Origin: Malania oleifera
Taxonomy: Eukaryota > Streptophyta > Magnoliopsida > Santalales > Ximeniaceae
NCBI RefSeq assembly: GCF_029873635.1
Contig: NC_080420.1
Location: 34,308,231 to 34,372,230, forward strand
Direction: 5' to 3'
Length of the DNA stretch: 64,000 nt
The notes under the pieces are model-generated. The model did not search any database and was not told the origin of the DNA. It saw only the letters and a program-made list of their open reading frames with translations. Below are positions 1 to 12,241 of the stretch, one piece after another. Made by a program: the position numbers and the translations under genes. Position 1 is the stretch's first letter, and each line of letters opens with the position of its first letter.

Positions 1-1330
1 GTCTAGCTGATCCTATCATATGTTGTACCAAATAATGCCGAAACCAAAGACTTGGCTTAGAAATTAAAATGTCACATAGCTTAAAGGTATGATTTAAAAC
101 TAAATTACGACAATAACTAAAGTCCTAGGTAATGGAGGAAAGATAAAGAGACGTAACTTCACATTTAACTTAAAGACATCATACATTAAAAACATGAGGC
201 TATCTTATGTATAAGAGGGGAACCATTGGAAAGGCTAAGGCATCTAAAAATTCACCTCTTTAACACTAGTACGAACCCATTATTGCTAACTTGAGCGTCA
301 TAGAAGAGCCCCGAAGACCACCAAAGGTCTCCTAAGTTTTTTTTTTTTTTTTACTTATTGATCATAAATGATCGCCATGAATTGTGGAAGCAGACATTTG
401 GTTTGAGTTTTGGCATCAATAATTTCGCATCATCTATGAGAATTTGCTTCTCGACGCGAATTTTGCAATTGGAAAAGAAAAAAGAAAGAACATTAGATGT
501 GCTTCAATTGCAATTCGTCCTAGAATCTAGTGAGGGGAAAAGGGGAGAGGTTGAGAAATCCCCCAGCTCCAATGCCTAGGGAGATCAAGAGAAAAAATAA
601 AAGAAAAATTGTCTTAAACATCCAACTTTCATAACTTTTATGTAAAGTGAAAAATTAAGGTTCGAGTCCTTTTTAAATTTACTACTTAAAACACCTTAAA
701 GCCTGATCGTGACCAAATAAACTAAGGGTGAATTCAGTTAAACTTAATTTGGTTTTAACCTATATTGAGTATCGAATTGAACTGAACAAATCAACTTTTA
801 ATATAATAAATCATTACTGAATCAATTGTTTTCTCAAAGAATTATTCTAAATGTTCTCCTACGTTTCTGATGTGGGACTTGACTCATAGCATTCTGCTAG
901 GTTAATGCTGAGTGAACCGTACCTTGTCTCGTATTGAAAGATTGAAAAAGAATGGGACTAACCTTTTCTTATATAAATTCACTTTACCCTTTCTAGTCTT
1001 CTAAAATCATTTAGCAAATTATCTTAGCTATACTTCCATCAAAATCATTTAAAATAATTTATACGTAGGAAAATAACAAGGAGAGGGCTTAGCCTAAAAG
1101 GGACACCAAGTAGAGTTATAAAAGGCCACACTACGAGGAGTCCATGTAGTACAAAAAGGATAAATAAGCTAATTGACAAAATGGTCAAGAACAAAGAGCC
1201 AACAGACTCACTTGTGTTTTCCTGATTGCAAATGATCGTGAAAAACTATAGACACGGAGATTAGGTTTAATTTTGTGGCAACAATATGCAGGTAACAATT
1301 ACACTATTACTTATAGATGATAAACAAAGC
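1..1330. other. AT-rich intergenic DNA, no gene recognised
   Basis: No long open frame with recognisable domains is seen on either strand. There is a T run at about 338-352. A GATGTGGGAC-type motif at about 870 lies 100 bases upstream of a TATA-like ttatataaat at about 969; this pairing is common in plant intergenic repeats and may be a promoter remnant. Nothing else is supportable. Confidence 0.5.
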
Positions 1331-2181
1331 AAGTCTAGATAATGTTCATATCCATTCTAATTCAATTCTGGGAAACCCAATTTGCAAAACACGCACCCTT
1401 CAAGAGAACACATTAGGAACTATAAATTGTATGCTCATGCTCATGACTTGTCAAGTGCTTCAAGGCTCTTTGGTGCAGCAAGGAGTTGCCTGTTTCCTTC
1501 TTCCCCCTCTCAAATTTAGATGCAGCATCTCATTTAGAACATCAAAGTGGGGAAATTGTATCCAAAAGCAGTACAATTGAGTTTAAATTACAAAAGGAAA
1601 TCAATAGGATCTTCTTTGATTAACTAGAAATTTTATCCAAATTGGAGCAATCCTGTTCATGCTAGAACTCTTAAATCAAGCAGCAAAACCAACCAAGATG
1701 AAACTAGAAATGGTTATGCTCCTCAAATTAGTGTTTGAAACTATAACATGATAACTTGAGAAATAGCAATTCAAGACACCATATGCTAATATGCTTTCCA
1801 ATACTTAGTGATAATGATGCTGTGACCATGACTTAAGAGCAGTTAAATCAAGGATAACTAAAAGAAGGGAGCAAGATCTAAGCATCATCCCAGAATAGCA
1901 TGATATATGAAGCCTGAAATCCACTGGTCATTGGCATAGTTGATAAGAATGAAATATAATTAATTTTTTTATATTAATAATTTAGACGAGGGTGACAAAT
2001 AAAAATATAAGATATTGCTTACATCTAAAGTTGCTTGTATGGGAGAACTTAAAGCATGACACTGTAAACCTACTGCACATTACAAACGAAGCCAGAAAAA
2101 ATATTGGGACATGTATTTTAGATACTTGAACCAAATTAGATTGTGATAGGTATAGTATGAGCTTAAACCTATGGAGAACAT
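1331..2181 (-). other. 3' flank of the minus-strand gene, probably including its 3' UTR
   Basis: This stretch lies immediately downstream of the TAA at 2182-2184 of the spliced minus-strand gene. It is less AT-biased than the window average near 1330-1560 and has no convincing coding frame. The polyadenylation site could not be placed by eye. The 87-codon open frame on the plus strand (1317-1580) has no recognisable domain and is treated as chance. Confidence 0.4.
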
Positions 2182-2842
2182 TTAGAATCTACAGCAGAGA
2201 AGGCCATGCCTCCAATTCCCATGCTTTCGGAAACGTCTCTGGTCAGCTTTTGCCATTCTTACTGGACTGCTATTCCATTCTGACTGTAATCTGCATGTGT
2301 CATCAATATTAGCCATTAAGAAATGTAAATTTACATATATAAGGCAGAATATGTATAAAAATACATATAAACAGTTTACAGGCAATTACACTGGGAAGGC
2401 AAAGGAACGGGTGCTGGTGGTGCTGCTATCAGATCGAAGAGACAGGCTGCCTGAATATGCTACCGGCCCAGAGTAAGTTATGGCTCCTGATAAAGGACCT
2501 GCAGCAGAGAAACTTGCCTCTCCAGTGCTGTGGTGAAGTAGGCTTGAAAGGGCGACGCCACAATCAGATATCCTATCATCAAGCCTGGACAAATGATGAG
2601 TCTCATGAGGTTGCTCATAATCATTGCTTGCAGGGTGCTTCCCGCTGCTGCTTGCTGCTGGTGTTGCGGAATCGAAGTGGAAGGTGATGCTCCCACTCTC
2701 CACCTTGCTATCATAAGATAGCTTTTGCATAATGCTGCTACTGTTCAATTCCTCTCCTGCAGAAAGAGCAGGGCTCTCCAAGTTCACTTCCTCACTCGGA
2801 ACCTGTAATTATACCAGTACTATCAGAATCACATTCTACAAT

Positions 2843-2898
<56 letters not shown>

Positions 2899-5800
2899 GT
2901 GCAGAAAAGTCATTTTTCTCAACATCAAGCTGGAATTCAAGTGTTGTCTGGGTCTAGCATGAGGAAGACATCTAAATCTACCCTGCTATATGGCCTTCAC
3001 ACAAGACAATACAAGGGAAGGCATCTTTTAGATTCTCATGGCAGCAGACAAGTAAACCATGCTATCCAAGTAATTCGTTTATGCAGAATGATGATATAAT
3101 CAGGTTCATCCATTGTGTGGTGACAATTGTGTGGCCGGTCACATTATTTGAGGCTAATATTTTTCTCAAATGAGGCATGGTGGCAGAATTCCAGCTTGGT
3201 TGCAAACATCAACTAAAAGAACATTAACCTCAAATGAAAGACAGCAAACATTACAAAAAAGACAGCTAAGGGGAACTTTTCACCTTTCGAGAAGATGAAT
3301 CCATTTTTTGATTAGTTGCAAAAATGAATCCATGTAAAGATGATTTAGTAATCATGCCATAATTTTGGCACTAATAAATGTACCTGAGCAGACGATTGTT
3401 CTACTTCATTGCCATCAAACTTGACCAACTTGGAGTGGGACTTCTCTGTATCCGACTCTCCCTTAAAAGGCATGTTTTCAGGCGTAATATTCTCTTCAGC
3501 AGTATCATTTGCAATCTTGTCTTTTCCATCAATACTTGCATCATTTTTATGAGTTGGTTTCTTAGAATCACATTGATCAGCACCATCCCCTTTACTGTCC
3601 TCTTCTGAAATTTTTGTCTCCTCAGGTATTATAAAAATACTCTTTTCTTTGCTCAGTTCACTACTTTTATCACCATCAGGAGTTGGGAAGGTGCAGCTAT
3701 CTGTATGCTCATCCTTATTCTCAACCAAAATCTTGTCCTGAGAAAGCACTCCCTCATCAACACAAATGTCTTTGACAAAATGAAAAGTAGGTTCTTTGCA
3801 ACAGACTATTGACTCTGGCCGGCCACCTTCAATGACATTTCTATCAGTGTAGAAGTGTATGCCCCTTTCTAACAACTCTTTGCTGTTGGAAGGAATTGCA
3901 CATTGTGTGATGGTATCCTGGAACTTGTTCATATTAGCATTCGTAAAATTATCAATAGAATAATTATGCTCAAACGGCAATGGCTCTGCAGCTCTATCAA
4001 AGCCCTTTATAGCACAAAAGGTTCTGTTCTTATCTTCCTTCATGTTGCCTAACTTGGATACAGTAGTGTCCTGAGCATCACCATTGTATTGAAAAGGCTT
4101 ACAATCAGGCTGGTGGACTAGCGATACATGAGAAAAGAAGGGGTTGCCATCTGCAGGTACATTTAAATTCTCAGAGACTGAACTAATACTACAAAAAAAT
4201 AGAATTCAAATTCATATTTATTTTGTTCTGCAACTAAAAAACCATACTTCAATGACACACGGATATTTTTTAAAGACACTACAAGACAAAGCAATTACTA
4301 AACATAGGATGAGAAAACAAGAAATTTTAAACTGCAATCATCTAGTTGACTCCACGAGTCATTTTCAGACTCTTTAGGATCCAGAAATTCAATGATTGTT
4401 GAAGGGATAAATCCACCAGCTATAAGTAAGGTTCGCAACCAATGCTCAATAGATTAGAGAAAGACAGATGTTGGAGCCCTTACATAAAAATGTCTACATG
4501 TGATACAATAGTAACCACCCGCTGTCATGACCATGCATTTACTTGCTGGAAGAATCAATAATATAATATGAAAGGCAGAGATGTTGAATATAATATGCCA
4601 GAAGCAAGAAAGTTCAAAAGAAAAGGAAAGAACATAGTATTACCAAATTTCATGGTTTACATTGGCAGAGAAGATAGGAAAATTCTTGACCACTGATATG
4701 AGCAGTAATTTCAAGTGAAATGTGCAAATCTTGCAGATCTCAGCGATTGGGAAATCCACCTACCAAATTACCGTCCAGTCAGACTAGCATGCAAATTCAG
4801 AGAATCCCAACTCCCTCAAGGGCACATAAAAGAGTATTTAGGAGCATACATCACTCTGGCTCTGCCAAATATGCTGGAAGTAAATATAAAGAATCTTTTT
4901 CTCAGACATTTGAAAATCAAACCACCATTGCACAAGTCACAAAAAGGCAGCATAAGTCATTCATTAATACAAGCAGCAGAATTATTGGTAACAGCTTAGA
5001 GAGTCCAGAATAAACATTATCTTTAAACAAACAGAAAAGAGTGCCTTCACTACAGGAGAACTGGTGCAAAAGCCAAATATAATATAAAGTAAGCACATAA
5101 AAGGGGTCGAGCATGGTAAAAGCACAGGGCAGTAATTTAAAATATAGAATGGACAGTTTATATTGAACTCAAGATCAACCAAAAATGCAACAAGGAGAAT
5201 ATAATAGTGGGAAAAAAACCGCATATATGCATCACCAAAAGAACTAATTAACTACCTCCAAGATCTATTCATAAACATGAGTCTATTTTTTCCAAAGGAA
5301 ACTAAAATGAGGATATGTGACACAAGAACATTCAACATGCTTCAACCACAAATTACAAAGGAAAAATGAACTAATGAAGACAGGAGTACATAACACCACA
5401 GTAAAATCACTCCAGAGCTGAAATCATCTCCTAATTCAAAATTATATCTGTTTTTTCGTTTCAACAAAATAATCCTTATCTACGCTATAAAGCTTGCATA
5501 GCAGAGCAACCGAGATCAATTCAGTCCTATAGGTCATCACTAGAAATACTGGGCAAGAGCACAAATTTTCCAATATTGGCAGATGGAAATAATTAGACCA
5601 GAGGTCAGAATCATGTAGTTAGAGCGCTTCACTCCAATTCAGAAATTTGACGGGCTATCACTAAAACACCACAGAGATTAAGCCAACTCAAGGTTAACCA
5701 GCCATCATATTGGAAGTACCACTAGGGATTAGATTAAATGCATGGAAGAACGGTAGAAATCTCTAGTCCATAAAAACTTTTGTCAAACCACAGTGGAATC

Positions 5801-6438
5801 TCAAGTTTGCACAGAGAAAAGAAAAGGACAACAGAAAAGCCAGCAACTTTTTGAACTCTTCCATAAGCTTTCAGCTGCTAAACTTAAACATAAATATAGA
5901 GGTAGAGGACCATCCTTTTGAAGGCAACCCCAAATCCACCATTCACTTTGTCTGATAGTCATGATCAGATCTACCCAATTTATATAATAAAAAAACTAGC
6001 TAGGGTTTTTACCATCCTGCTGAGAAAATCCTAAGGGGGTCTTTATCTAAATCTTGTGCAGAATCCCAAGATGACAGAACCCGAGAGATCTGAATCAGAT
6101 CCCAGCTAATCCGTAACCCCTAAAAAACAACAAAAGCAGGGATCAAACAAAAACAAGAGAAATTAATTAATTTAGAACTGTCGTACCTTTATGATCAGTC
6201 ACAAGAACCCCTCTCTGTTTATTCTTCACAACAGACAATATATTCGTCTTTTTCCCTGGCAAAAACAAAAACAAGAAAGTTAATGAAATTATATATGTTA
6301 GCAGCAAAGGGCAGCAACTTTAATGTGAAAATTAAACAAAAACAAGAAATTTAAAAACCCAACAGTAGTTCCTGACAAAGAAACACAGCTAATCAATGGG
6401 TAAGACATGAAGAAGATCAAACGTACTGAAAACTACTC

Positions 6439-6490
<52 letters not shown>

Positions 6491-6526
6491 GAGGAGGAGG
6501 AGGAGGAGGAGAACCTTAAATCCCAT
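2182..6526 (-). CDS. Uncharacterised plant protein, gar2-like family, five exons
   Basis: Inferred exons on the minus strand are 6526-6427, 6255-6187, 4150-3384, 2802-2390 and 2290-2182, with the stop TAA at 2184-2182. All four introns have GT-AG ends, and every exon phase joins in frame to give 485 codons. Residues 1-33 are Leu/Ser-Leu rich and encoded by a CTC/CT microsatellite. Residues 58-312 are acidic and Lys/Glu/Asp/Ser rich, probably disordered. Residues 313-449 are Ser rich and contain GSITFHFDS and SGPVAYSGSLSLRSDSS. The C-terminus is QSEWNSSPVRM, then a basic run, ending GLLCCRF. That C-terminal signature belongs to a plant-specific family that some genomes label 18S pre-ribosomal assembly protein gar2-like; its biochemical role is not established. 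Exons 3-5 are well supported. Exon 2 is supported by phase. Exon 1 and its ATG are the weakest part, and an in-frame upstream ATG exists at 6571. Confidence 0.75.
2803..3383 (-). other. Intron 3 with a (TC)n(AC)n microsatellite
   Basis: On the minus strand the donor is CAG|GTACAT at 3384/3383 and the acceptor TTACAG|GTTCCG at 2803/2802. A compound microsatellite at about 2841-2898 reads as TC repeats followed by AC repeats on the plus strand, 58 bases in all. The open frames reading across it are simple-sequence artefacts. Confidence 0.7.
4151..6186 (-). other. Intron 2, about 2 kb, no gene inside
   Basis: The intron is bounded by donor AAAG|GTACGA (6187/6186) and acceptor CTGCAG|ATGGC (4151/4150) on the minus strand. 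The interior is AT-rich with only short chance frames. No transposon ends or RNA genes were seen. Confidence 0.6.
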
Positions 6527-6588
6527 GTGAAGCGGAGGAAGGAGAGTTAAGGTGATTAAAGGATGAAGCAAGCAAGCATAGCCGGCAG

Positions 6589-6623
<35 letters not shown>
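6444..6623. repeat. (GA)n, (GGA)n and second (GA)n microsatellites in exon 1/5' leader
   Basis: A (GA) tract at about 6444-6486 runs directly into (GGA) repeats at about 6487-6510. A second (GA) tract lies at about 6590-6622. Read on the minus strand these are CT/CTC tracts, typical of plant 5' leaders. The first pair falls inside the inferred coding part of exon 1, where it would encode nine Leu and seven Ser-Leu pairs. Confidence 0.85.
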
Positions 6624-6627
<4 letters not shown>

Positions 6628-7212
6628 GAAAACAAAGACAAAAACAAGGAGTAAAAATAACTAAATGTATTAAATAAAAAGAGCTTGTGATAGAGGGAGC
6701 AGTAAATTAACTGAAGGCATTCATAAATCAAAAGGTCAACTGTCTCGCTTTCACTGCGTTTTTAATTCCACAGAGCAGCAGCTACTCACACTTCCCTCTT
6801 CAATGCCCTCCCTCTCCAGACAGGGAAAAAAAAAAAAAAAAATTAATGATCCACACGCGCCCACACACACGCAATTTTCCTTCCTATCCATACCTGTCCG
6901 CTCTCCGTATCACCCCTTTACTCCGCGAGAAACCAGTTTCCAGCAACTTTCCCGTCACCCAAACAGCCGGATCAGTCCCAAGATCAAAACCCAGATAGCG
7001 ATCGAATAAGAACCGTCTGATTCGCCTCGGATCCCCCAAATCGAATAATCCTTTCGTCGAACACTTGGAAGCAGCGCTCATCAATCCCAAACTTAAAAAC
7101 ACAACACAAGACAACACTGTGCTACACTCCTCACCTCAGGACTCTCGAAACCCTCTGACAGGTAATCGAACGAACATCACGACAGCGGACCGTATCCCTC
7201 AGGCCGGCGATT
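6624..7212. promoter_or_regulatory. Probable bidirectional promoter region
   Basis: This lies between the minus-strand gene and a possible plus-strand first exon. It includes an A run (about 6827-6842) and then, from about 6855, a stretch clearly richer in G+C and CpG than the rest of the window (for example around 6990-7060 and 7190-7240). No defined TATA box or transcription start was fixed on either strand. The promoter role is inferred from position and composition only. Confidence 0.4.
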
Positions 7213-7268
7213 ATGGCGGCCACGCCGGCGAATCTCGGGTTTTATATCGTGCGACCAGCTCCTAAGAG
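7213..7268 (+). CDS. Possible first exon of an unidentified plus-strand gene
   Basis: An ATG in a GC-rich context opens an 18-codon frame reading MAATPANLGFYIVRPAPK, ending at AAGAG|GTAGCC, a plausible splice donor; without splicing the frame stops at the TAG two bases later. Composition and position opposite the minus-strand promoter suggest a head-to-head gene start. I could not find a continuing exon within the window, because downstream DNA is repeat-derived. It may be a broken gene, a gene with a very long first intron, or a chance short frame. The family is not recognised. Confidence 0.25.
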
Positions 7269-7722
7269 GTAGCCGCTCATTTCACTTCCTTAATTTAAAA
7301 AATTTATTTCATAGGACCCATTCTACAGGGTCCATTAGATGTGGGGCCCGCCGCGGGACCCAGTTTTCCAAGTTCCGTTTCATCCTCCACACTGATGGGG
7401 CCAGTACGGACGAGATATGGGCCATTGATCTTCCGCGAGGGATTGCAAGGGCAGAAAGGGGGACGTACTGATACAATGGTGGGCCAGGTTGTAGTTTTTT
7501 GCAGAATGTAGCGGTGCACTGGATCGGCGCCGCTGACGAGATACTCGGGGGCGACTACTTTAATTTTAAATCATGGGCACCGTAGAGACAATCATCGCAC
7601 GTCTGATTGGGCCGCACACGTGTCGGTAGCCGGTGGTAGTGTGCGTTGGGACGGACAGCGAACCCCTCTGTATCATTTATTGGAGGGTTTATGGTAGAAA
7701 TGATAGGGTACAGTTCAGACTA
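7269..7722. other. Intergenic, moderately GC-rich flank
   Basis: This is unique-looking sequence with ACGTG motifs (about 7617 and 7800 onwards) and no coding frame with recognisable content. It ends where homology to the dispersed 1.6-kb repeat begins at cgtacgcattt (7723). Confidence 0.4.
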
Positions 7723-9817
7723 CCGTACGCATTTGAATGTTGTTTAGTAGCATCACAAAAAGTCACCCACATGGAGGGTGTATGATTATTGATGATTCCA
7801 CGTGTGCTAGTTGCATGAATTTTATTTTATTTTTTCCTAATCATGTAGGATTCAATCGGTCAATTATTTTGGAAATAGTGACAAATTAATAAATATTTAA
7901 CTAAAATATAAGTTTAATTTTGTAAAGAAAATCATATTCAAGGTGTGCAAATTTTTAATACACCGATGGTATTTAATGGGTTAAAAATTAGTTCTTTTCA
8001 GGTTAAAATAAAATGACAGTTAGAGCTTTGAGTTATTATGATTTGATAATTTTTTTAATATTAGTTCTATCATTAAAAAAGGAAGTCTGATATTTTTTTA
8101 TGTTTTTTTTGGTTTATTTATCTTTTTAAAAATAATCCCTCGACAAACAATTATTGCAAATTATGAAGATGTAAATAATTTAATAATTTTTTATTTTAAA
8201 ATTTATAAACATCTCTTTAACTTTTTATTATCATATTAATTCTTATTATCTATTAAAAAATAGTAAATTCCCCAACATTTTTTTCTCAACTAATTTGTTA
8301 TATATTAATCTTTTTAAAAAAAAATAATTTTTTTTTTTTCACATGAATGCCAAAACTTAGGATAAAAGAAAATTTATAGAATCATATTGGCAAGTAATTT
8401 TGCTGTGGAGAATGAGAGTGGACCAAATATAATGGGGGACATGTCATGAATTAATCATGGGATTTTTTTACGGAAATATTAAGAAAAGAAAAACCAAAAA
8501 CATAAATATAATTAGGTGGGGCAAAAATTACAAAAATAAACTCAATAGAATTTAAAAAATAGATTGACTATTTTTTTTTTTATAAAAAAAAACACACAAA
8601 AAAGACAACCAAATTTTCCAAAAGTTAATTCTGTGTCAACTAGATGCAAACTGACACCCTGCCAATCTACGCACAAAAAACAAAAAAACAAAGTCAGTTC
8701 TCTATTTTTTTTTTCTAAAAAAAATATAGAGGCTGCAGGCTGTCAGTTCTGTGTCGACTTGACCCGAGCTGGCACTCTACCAGTCTACGCACAAAAAAAA
8801 AACACTCGATTCCTTTTTTTAAAAATATATAGAGACTGCAAACTGTTAGCCTCTTTAATGTGCATTGTCATAACCGATTTTCCAAAAGTCGGTTGAGTTC
8901 AAAACCGTATTATTTACCTAACCCGATTATATTTGTATTTTTTATTTTTTTCTTAATATTTTCGTAAAAACCTCTTAATCATAGGGTCATGCCCATGATA
9001 ACTCCAAGACCACCTCATAAAATCATAAATTAGGGCTTCTCATTTTTTAATGAATTATGAAGATGACATACCAAGTTTATGTACAATATATATTTTTTAA
9101 TGTATAATTTTATTTTGGATTCTTAATTTTTATTTTTATTTTCAAAGGTGAACAAATGAAGTTTGTAATGTAACAATTAAGCGTTGCATTAATAATGAGT
9201 ATTAATTACCCTCAAGGTGTGGTTCAGGTAGTAGTGCAGGCTGCGGGAGTGTCTTTCACGAGGTCAGGTATTCAAACCCTCTAGGGTTCGTTTCTGTCCC
9301 TGCACTCCTGAATTTACCTTCTCTTTAGAGTTGTGGGATCAACTTCAAGGGGCGCAGAATTAGTCATATAGATCGTAAAACAAATACGTGGATACCCAGT
9401 GCGTAATTCAAAAAAAAATAAAGAGTATTAATTTAAAGTAATTTTAAAATTTATACTATTGATTAGGAAAGAGGAGATAGCTTTCAATCATACCTATTGC
9501 GTCTTTGCTTCTTTTTTACTTCCGAAAAAAGAAATCATTAACATTTACATGTTAAGATATCTGAATTTATGATGATGTGACATTTAAAAGATTGCATATT
9601 TTAACTCTGGCATTGACTCTCAATTTGGGCATTAACTTTATAGTTAATTGGGATAAAAATTTTTAATTATACAATAAATATTTTTATTTATATATACCTT
9701 ATACTATATATAAAAATATGAATATTATAAATTATTTAATGTACAAAAAGTATCTAGCTTTTTTTAATAAAAAAAATAGGCTAAAAAATTTAAAAGATGT
9801 AATCATAAATCAATTTG
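7723..9817 (+). repeat. Dispersed/tandem repeat unit A1
   Basis: The sequence from cgtacgcatttgaatg onward closely matches 36,012 onward (A3), and from about 8360 also 26,641 onward (A2). Shared landmarks are the gtcacccacatgg block, the aagtcggtt/aaccgactt inverted motifs around 8620-8890, and cattaatgagtattaat. The unit is non-coding, and the 110-codon frame at 8564-8896 is low complexity. SINE 1 interrupts the unit at 9208-9422. Homology fades near 9817 at a sequence also found at 27,720-27,750. Confidence 0.7.
9208..9422 (+). mobile_element. tRNA-type SINE, about 215 bp, with 11-bp target duplication
   Basis: The insertion is flanked by gagtattaatt at 9197-9207 and 9423-9433 and ends in an A-rich tail. 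The related units at about 38,120 and 27,335 lack it and show the uninterrupted site. Near its 5' end is a tRNA-promoter-like arrangement: a possible A box around ggttcaggtagt and a B-box-like ggtattcaaacc 50 bases later. It has no ORF, as expected for a SINE mobilised by LINE enzymes. Confidence 0.75.
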
Positions 9818-10602
9818 TAGGTCGACAAATATATCCACTTGGAGTTGATAAGCATACCAATCTGATAATAAATGATATGGAGGTGGGTGGTGGCACTTGG
9901 CTACAAATGAGGTGCCTAATATATTTAAACAATGTATAATAAATATAGTTTAGATTTTTTAAAAATAAATTGATATTATGTCAAAGCATAAATATTCAAG
10001 ATTATTTATAAAGATTTATCTAGTATTTGGAATTATAAAAAATATATAAGCATAGATATGGACATAAAATATAATTGCTACGTGATATATAGATAGAATA
10101 ATATAAGCTACAGTTATGTGAAAGAAAAGGTATGAAAATTTCACATAAGTTGAGTTGAGTTGATTAAGGCTCACTCTACTTATTCGAAACATCTTTTAAA
10201 AGTAATATCGTGAAAATTACAGATCAAAGTGGATAATACTTGAGGCTCCAACGGTGATTCAGGTGGTAAACTAAAGACTCTCCTAATTAAATTACCAAGA
10301 TCCGAGTCTTGAGAGTTAAAACATTTCATTTGAGATAATACTTTGATATTTAAGTAGATAAGGATAGAGGGATGAATCCATTATCTTGGTGGATTGATCA
10401 AGTATCCAAAGGGTCTCGGACATCCTCATTTTTTAAGAAAATAAAAACTTACAAGAATTTGAGGCAATATATATTTAGCATATAACATGTATTAATATGA
10501 AAAATCTAGTTCAATTTGTATAAAAAGGCTTGATTAATAGTGGTTCATTGAAACACACCTCTATCCCAAATTTTCCCTAGAATTAAAACCCAAAATATCT
10601 AT
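9818..10602. other. AT-rich sequence, origin unclear
   Basis: There is no gene. The 73-codon frame at 9718-9939 is AT-rich and carries no motif. A short segment at about 10,242-10,334, flanked by gataatactt on both sides, has tRNA-like spacing and may be a very short SINE remnant, but it lacks a poly-A tail. This block lies between array unit A1 and the copia LTR. Confidence 0.35.
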
Positions 10603-11104
10603 TGTAATATGTCACTCATATCGAGTGGAACACATGTACAAAGAAAGCAAGCTAAAGAAAACAAAGAAGCTGGTGTGAAGAAAAATCGTCAACAGTTTGC
10701 ATAGTACGTCAACGGTTTCAAGCAGAAGCTAATTAGGAAGAAAATCGTCAACAGTTTGATGAAACCGTCGACGATTTTTTTCGGCATCATTTTTGAAATT
10801 TAAATTGGGAAGATCAATAGGTTGGGTATACAGAGGCAAATCCTCTGCGAATTAATACATGAGTATTTGAGGGATTCTCTAATACCTATGTATGTCTAGG
10901 GCTAGTATAAATACAATGATGTGACCTTGTTTTTGATTGATAGTGAATTTCAGCCACCGTTAATTTGCTCCCATGGACGTAGACATTCTGCCGAACCACG
11001 TAAATTTTGTGTGTTGTTTTCTTGCTTTCATTATTTATGTGTGTTTCCGTATTATTCGTCGTAATTATTGCACAATTGTTCCATATTTTTTTCATTATAC
11101 AACA
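10603..11104 (+). mobile_element. 5' LTR of a degenerate Ty1/copia element
   Basis: The right end is ...ttatacaaca (11,104), followed at once by a primer-binding site resembling the 3' end of initiator tRNA-Met (tagtatcagagct, about 11,107-11,119). The left end is uncertain (TGT at 10,603 or 10,610). Motifs of the cgtcaacag / ccgtcgacg type cluster at 10,685-10,775, and a TATA box (tataaata) lies at 10,916-10,923, giving a U3-like layout. No matching 3' LTR is seen in the window. Confidence 0.65.
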
Positions 11105-12076
11105 ATTAGTATCAGAGCTAGGTTACGGTGGTTGGGATTTCTTCTATGAAGTTTGACATTGTCAAGTTCAATGGATCTAGAAATTTCATATCATGGCAAA
11201 GGAGGGTCAAGGATCTATTAGTGTAGCAGAGCATGGTGAAGGCATTATATGGAAGGCATGGACGATATTAGTTGGAAGGAACTGGAAGCGATGGTTGTGG
11301 CTACTATCAGACTTTGTCTGGATGATGACGTGATGTATCATGTCATGGATGAGGAATCATCGGCGGCAGTTTGGTTGAAACTGGAAAGTCGGTATATGTC
11401 CAAGTCATTGACGAACAAGCTTTATCTTAAGTAGAAACTGTATGGTCTTAATATGTTAAAGGGTTCATATTTGAATAAGCACATCAATGTGTTCAACCAA
11501 ATCATCAGTGATTTGAAGCGAGTTGATGTGAAGTTTGAAGACGAAGACAAGACATTGATGTTACTGAATTTCCTACCTGTTTCTCCTACGTACGAAAATT
11601 TGGTTACAACTTTGATGTGAGGAAAGGAAACTCTTGAATTGGAGGAGATCACAAGCACACTTTTAGGTTTTCATCAGAGGAAGAAAGTCATCGATGAGAA
11701 TCTACAAGGTGAAGGGTTTGTGGTGAAGGGTAACTAGGAACATGAGAGAAGCAAGTTTTGGAGTGGACCGAGTAACAGTAAATCTCGGTCCAATTCCAGG
11801 AAAAGGAAGGAAATACGGTGTTTTAAGTGTGAGAAAAGGGGCACATAAAACAAGATTTTCCAAATAAAAAAAGGGAAATATAGAAAATAAAGAGACTCCA
11901 TCAAAGTCTGCGAATGTAGTGGAAGAAGGAGACACAGAAAGAGGTGATAGGGATATGCTTTCTGTTTCATCCTGTTCAGATCGTCTCATGGATTCTTAGA
12001 TCCTGGATTTGTCATGCTCCTATCACATGATACCTAATAAAGATTGGTTTGACACCTACAAGTTAGTAATTATGTT

Positions 12077-12241
12077 GCTGGCGTTGGTTTTTTGGGAAGA
12101 TTTTTCTATACTCTCCCTTTTGTTTTATCTTGTAACCGCGGTATTTCTATGCCAAAAGTGAGGGTATATTAATAAATAAATGGAGGTTCCGCCCTCTTTT
12201 CTTTAAAAATAAAAATAAAAAAAAATAAAAAAGAAAAAAAA
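12077..12241 (+). mobile_element. 5'-truncated L1-type LINE (or processed) insertion, 17-bp target duplication
   Basis: A 165-bp insertion ending in an A-rich tail is flanked by perfect 17-bp copies of aagttagtaattatgtt (12,060-12,076 and 12,242-12,258) inside the copia protease frame. The body has the look of a plant L1 3' UTR (gtaaccgcggtattt..., aataaataaatgg before the tail). Long target duplication, poly-A and truncation indicate target-primed reverse transcription. A processed-transcript fragment is the alternative. Confidence 0.75.

Noticed and set aside
2457..2714. Overlapping frames on both strands at 2457-2714
   Set aside because: They are shadows of the real exon 4 of the minus-strand gene.
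8564..8896. 110-codon plus-strand frame
   Set aside because: It lies in repeat unit A1, rich in Lys/Phe from A and T runs, and the collinear units A2 and A3 do not keep it open.
10242..10334. Possible very short tRNA-like SINE between gataatactt repeats
   Set aside because: No poly-A tail, weak A/B boxes, and no second copy or empty site in the window.
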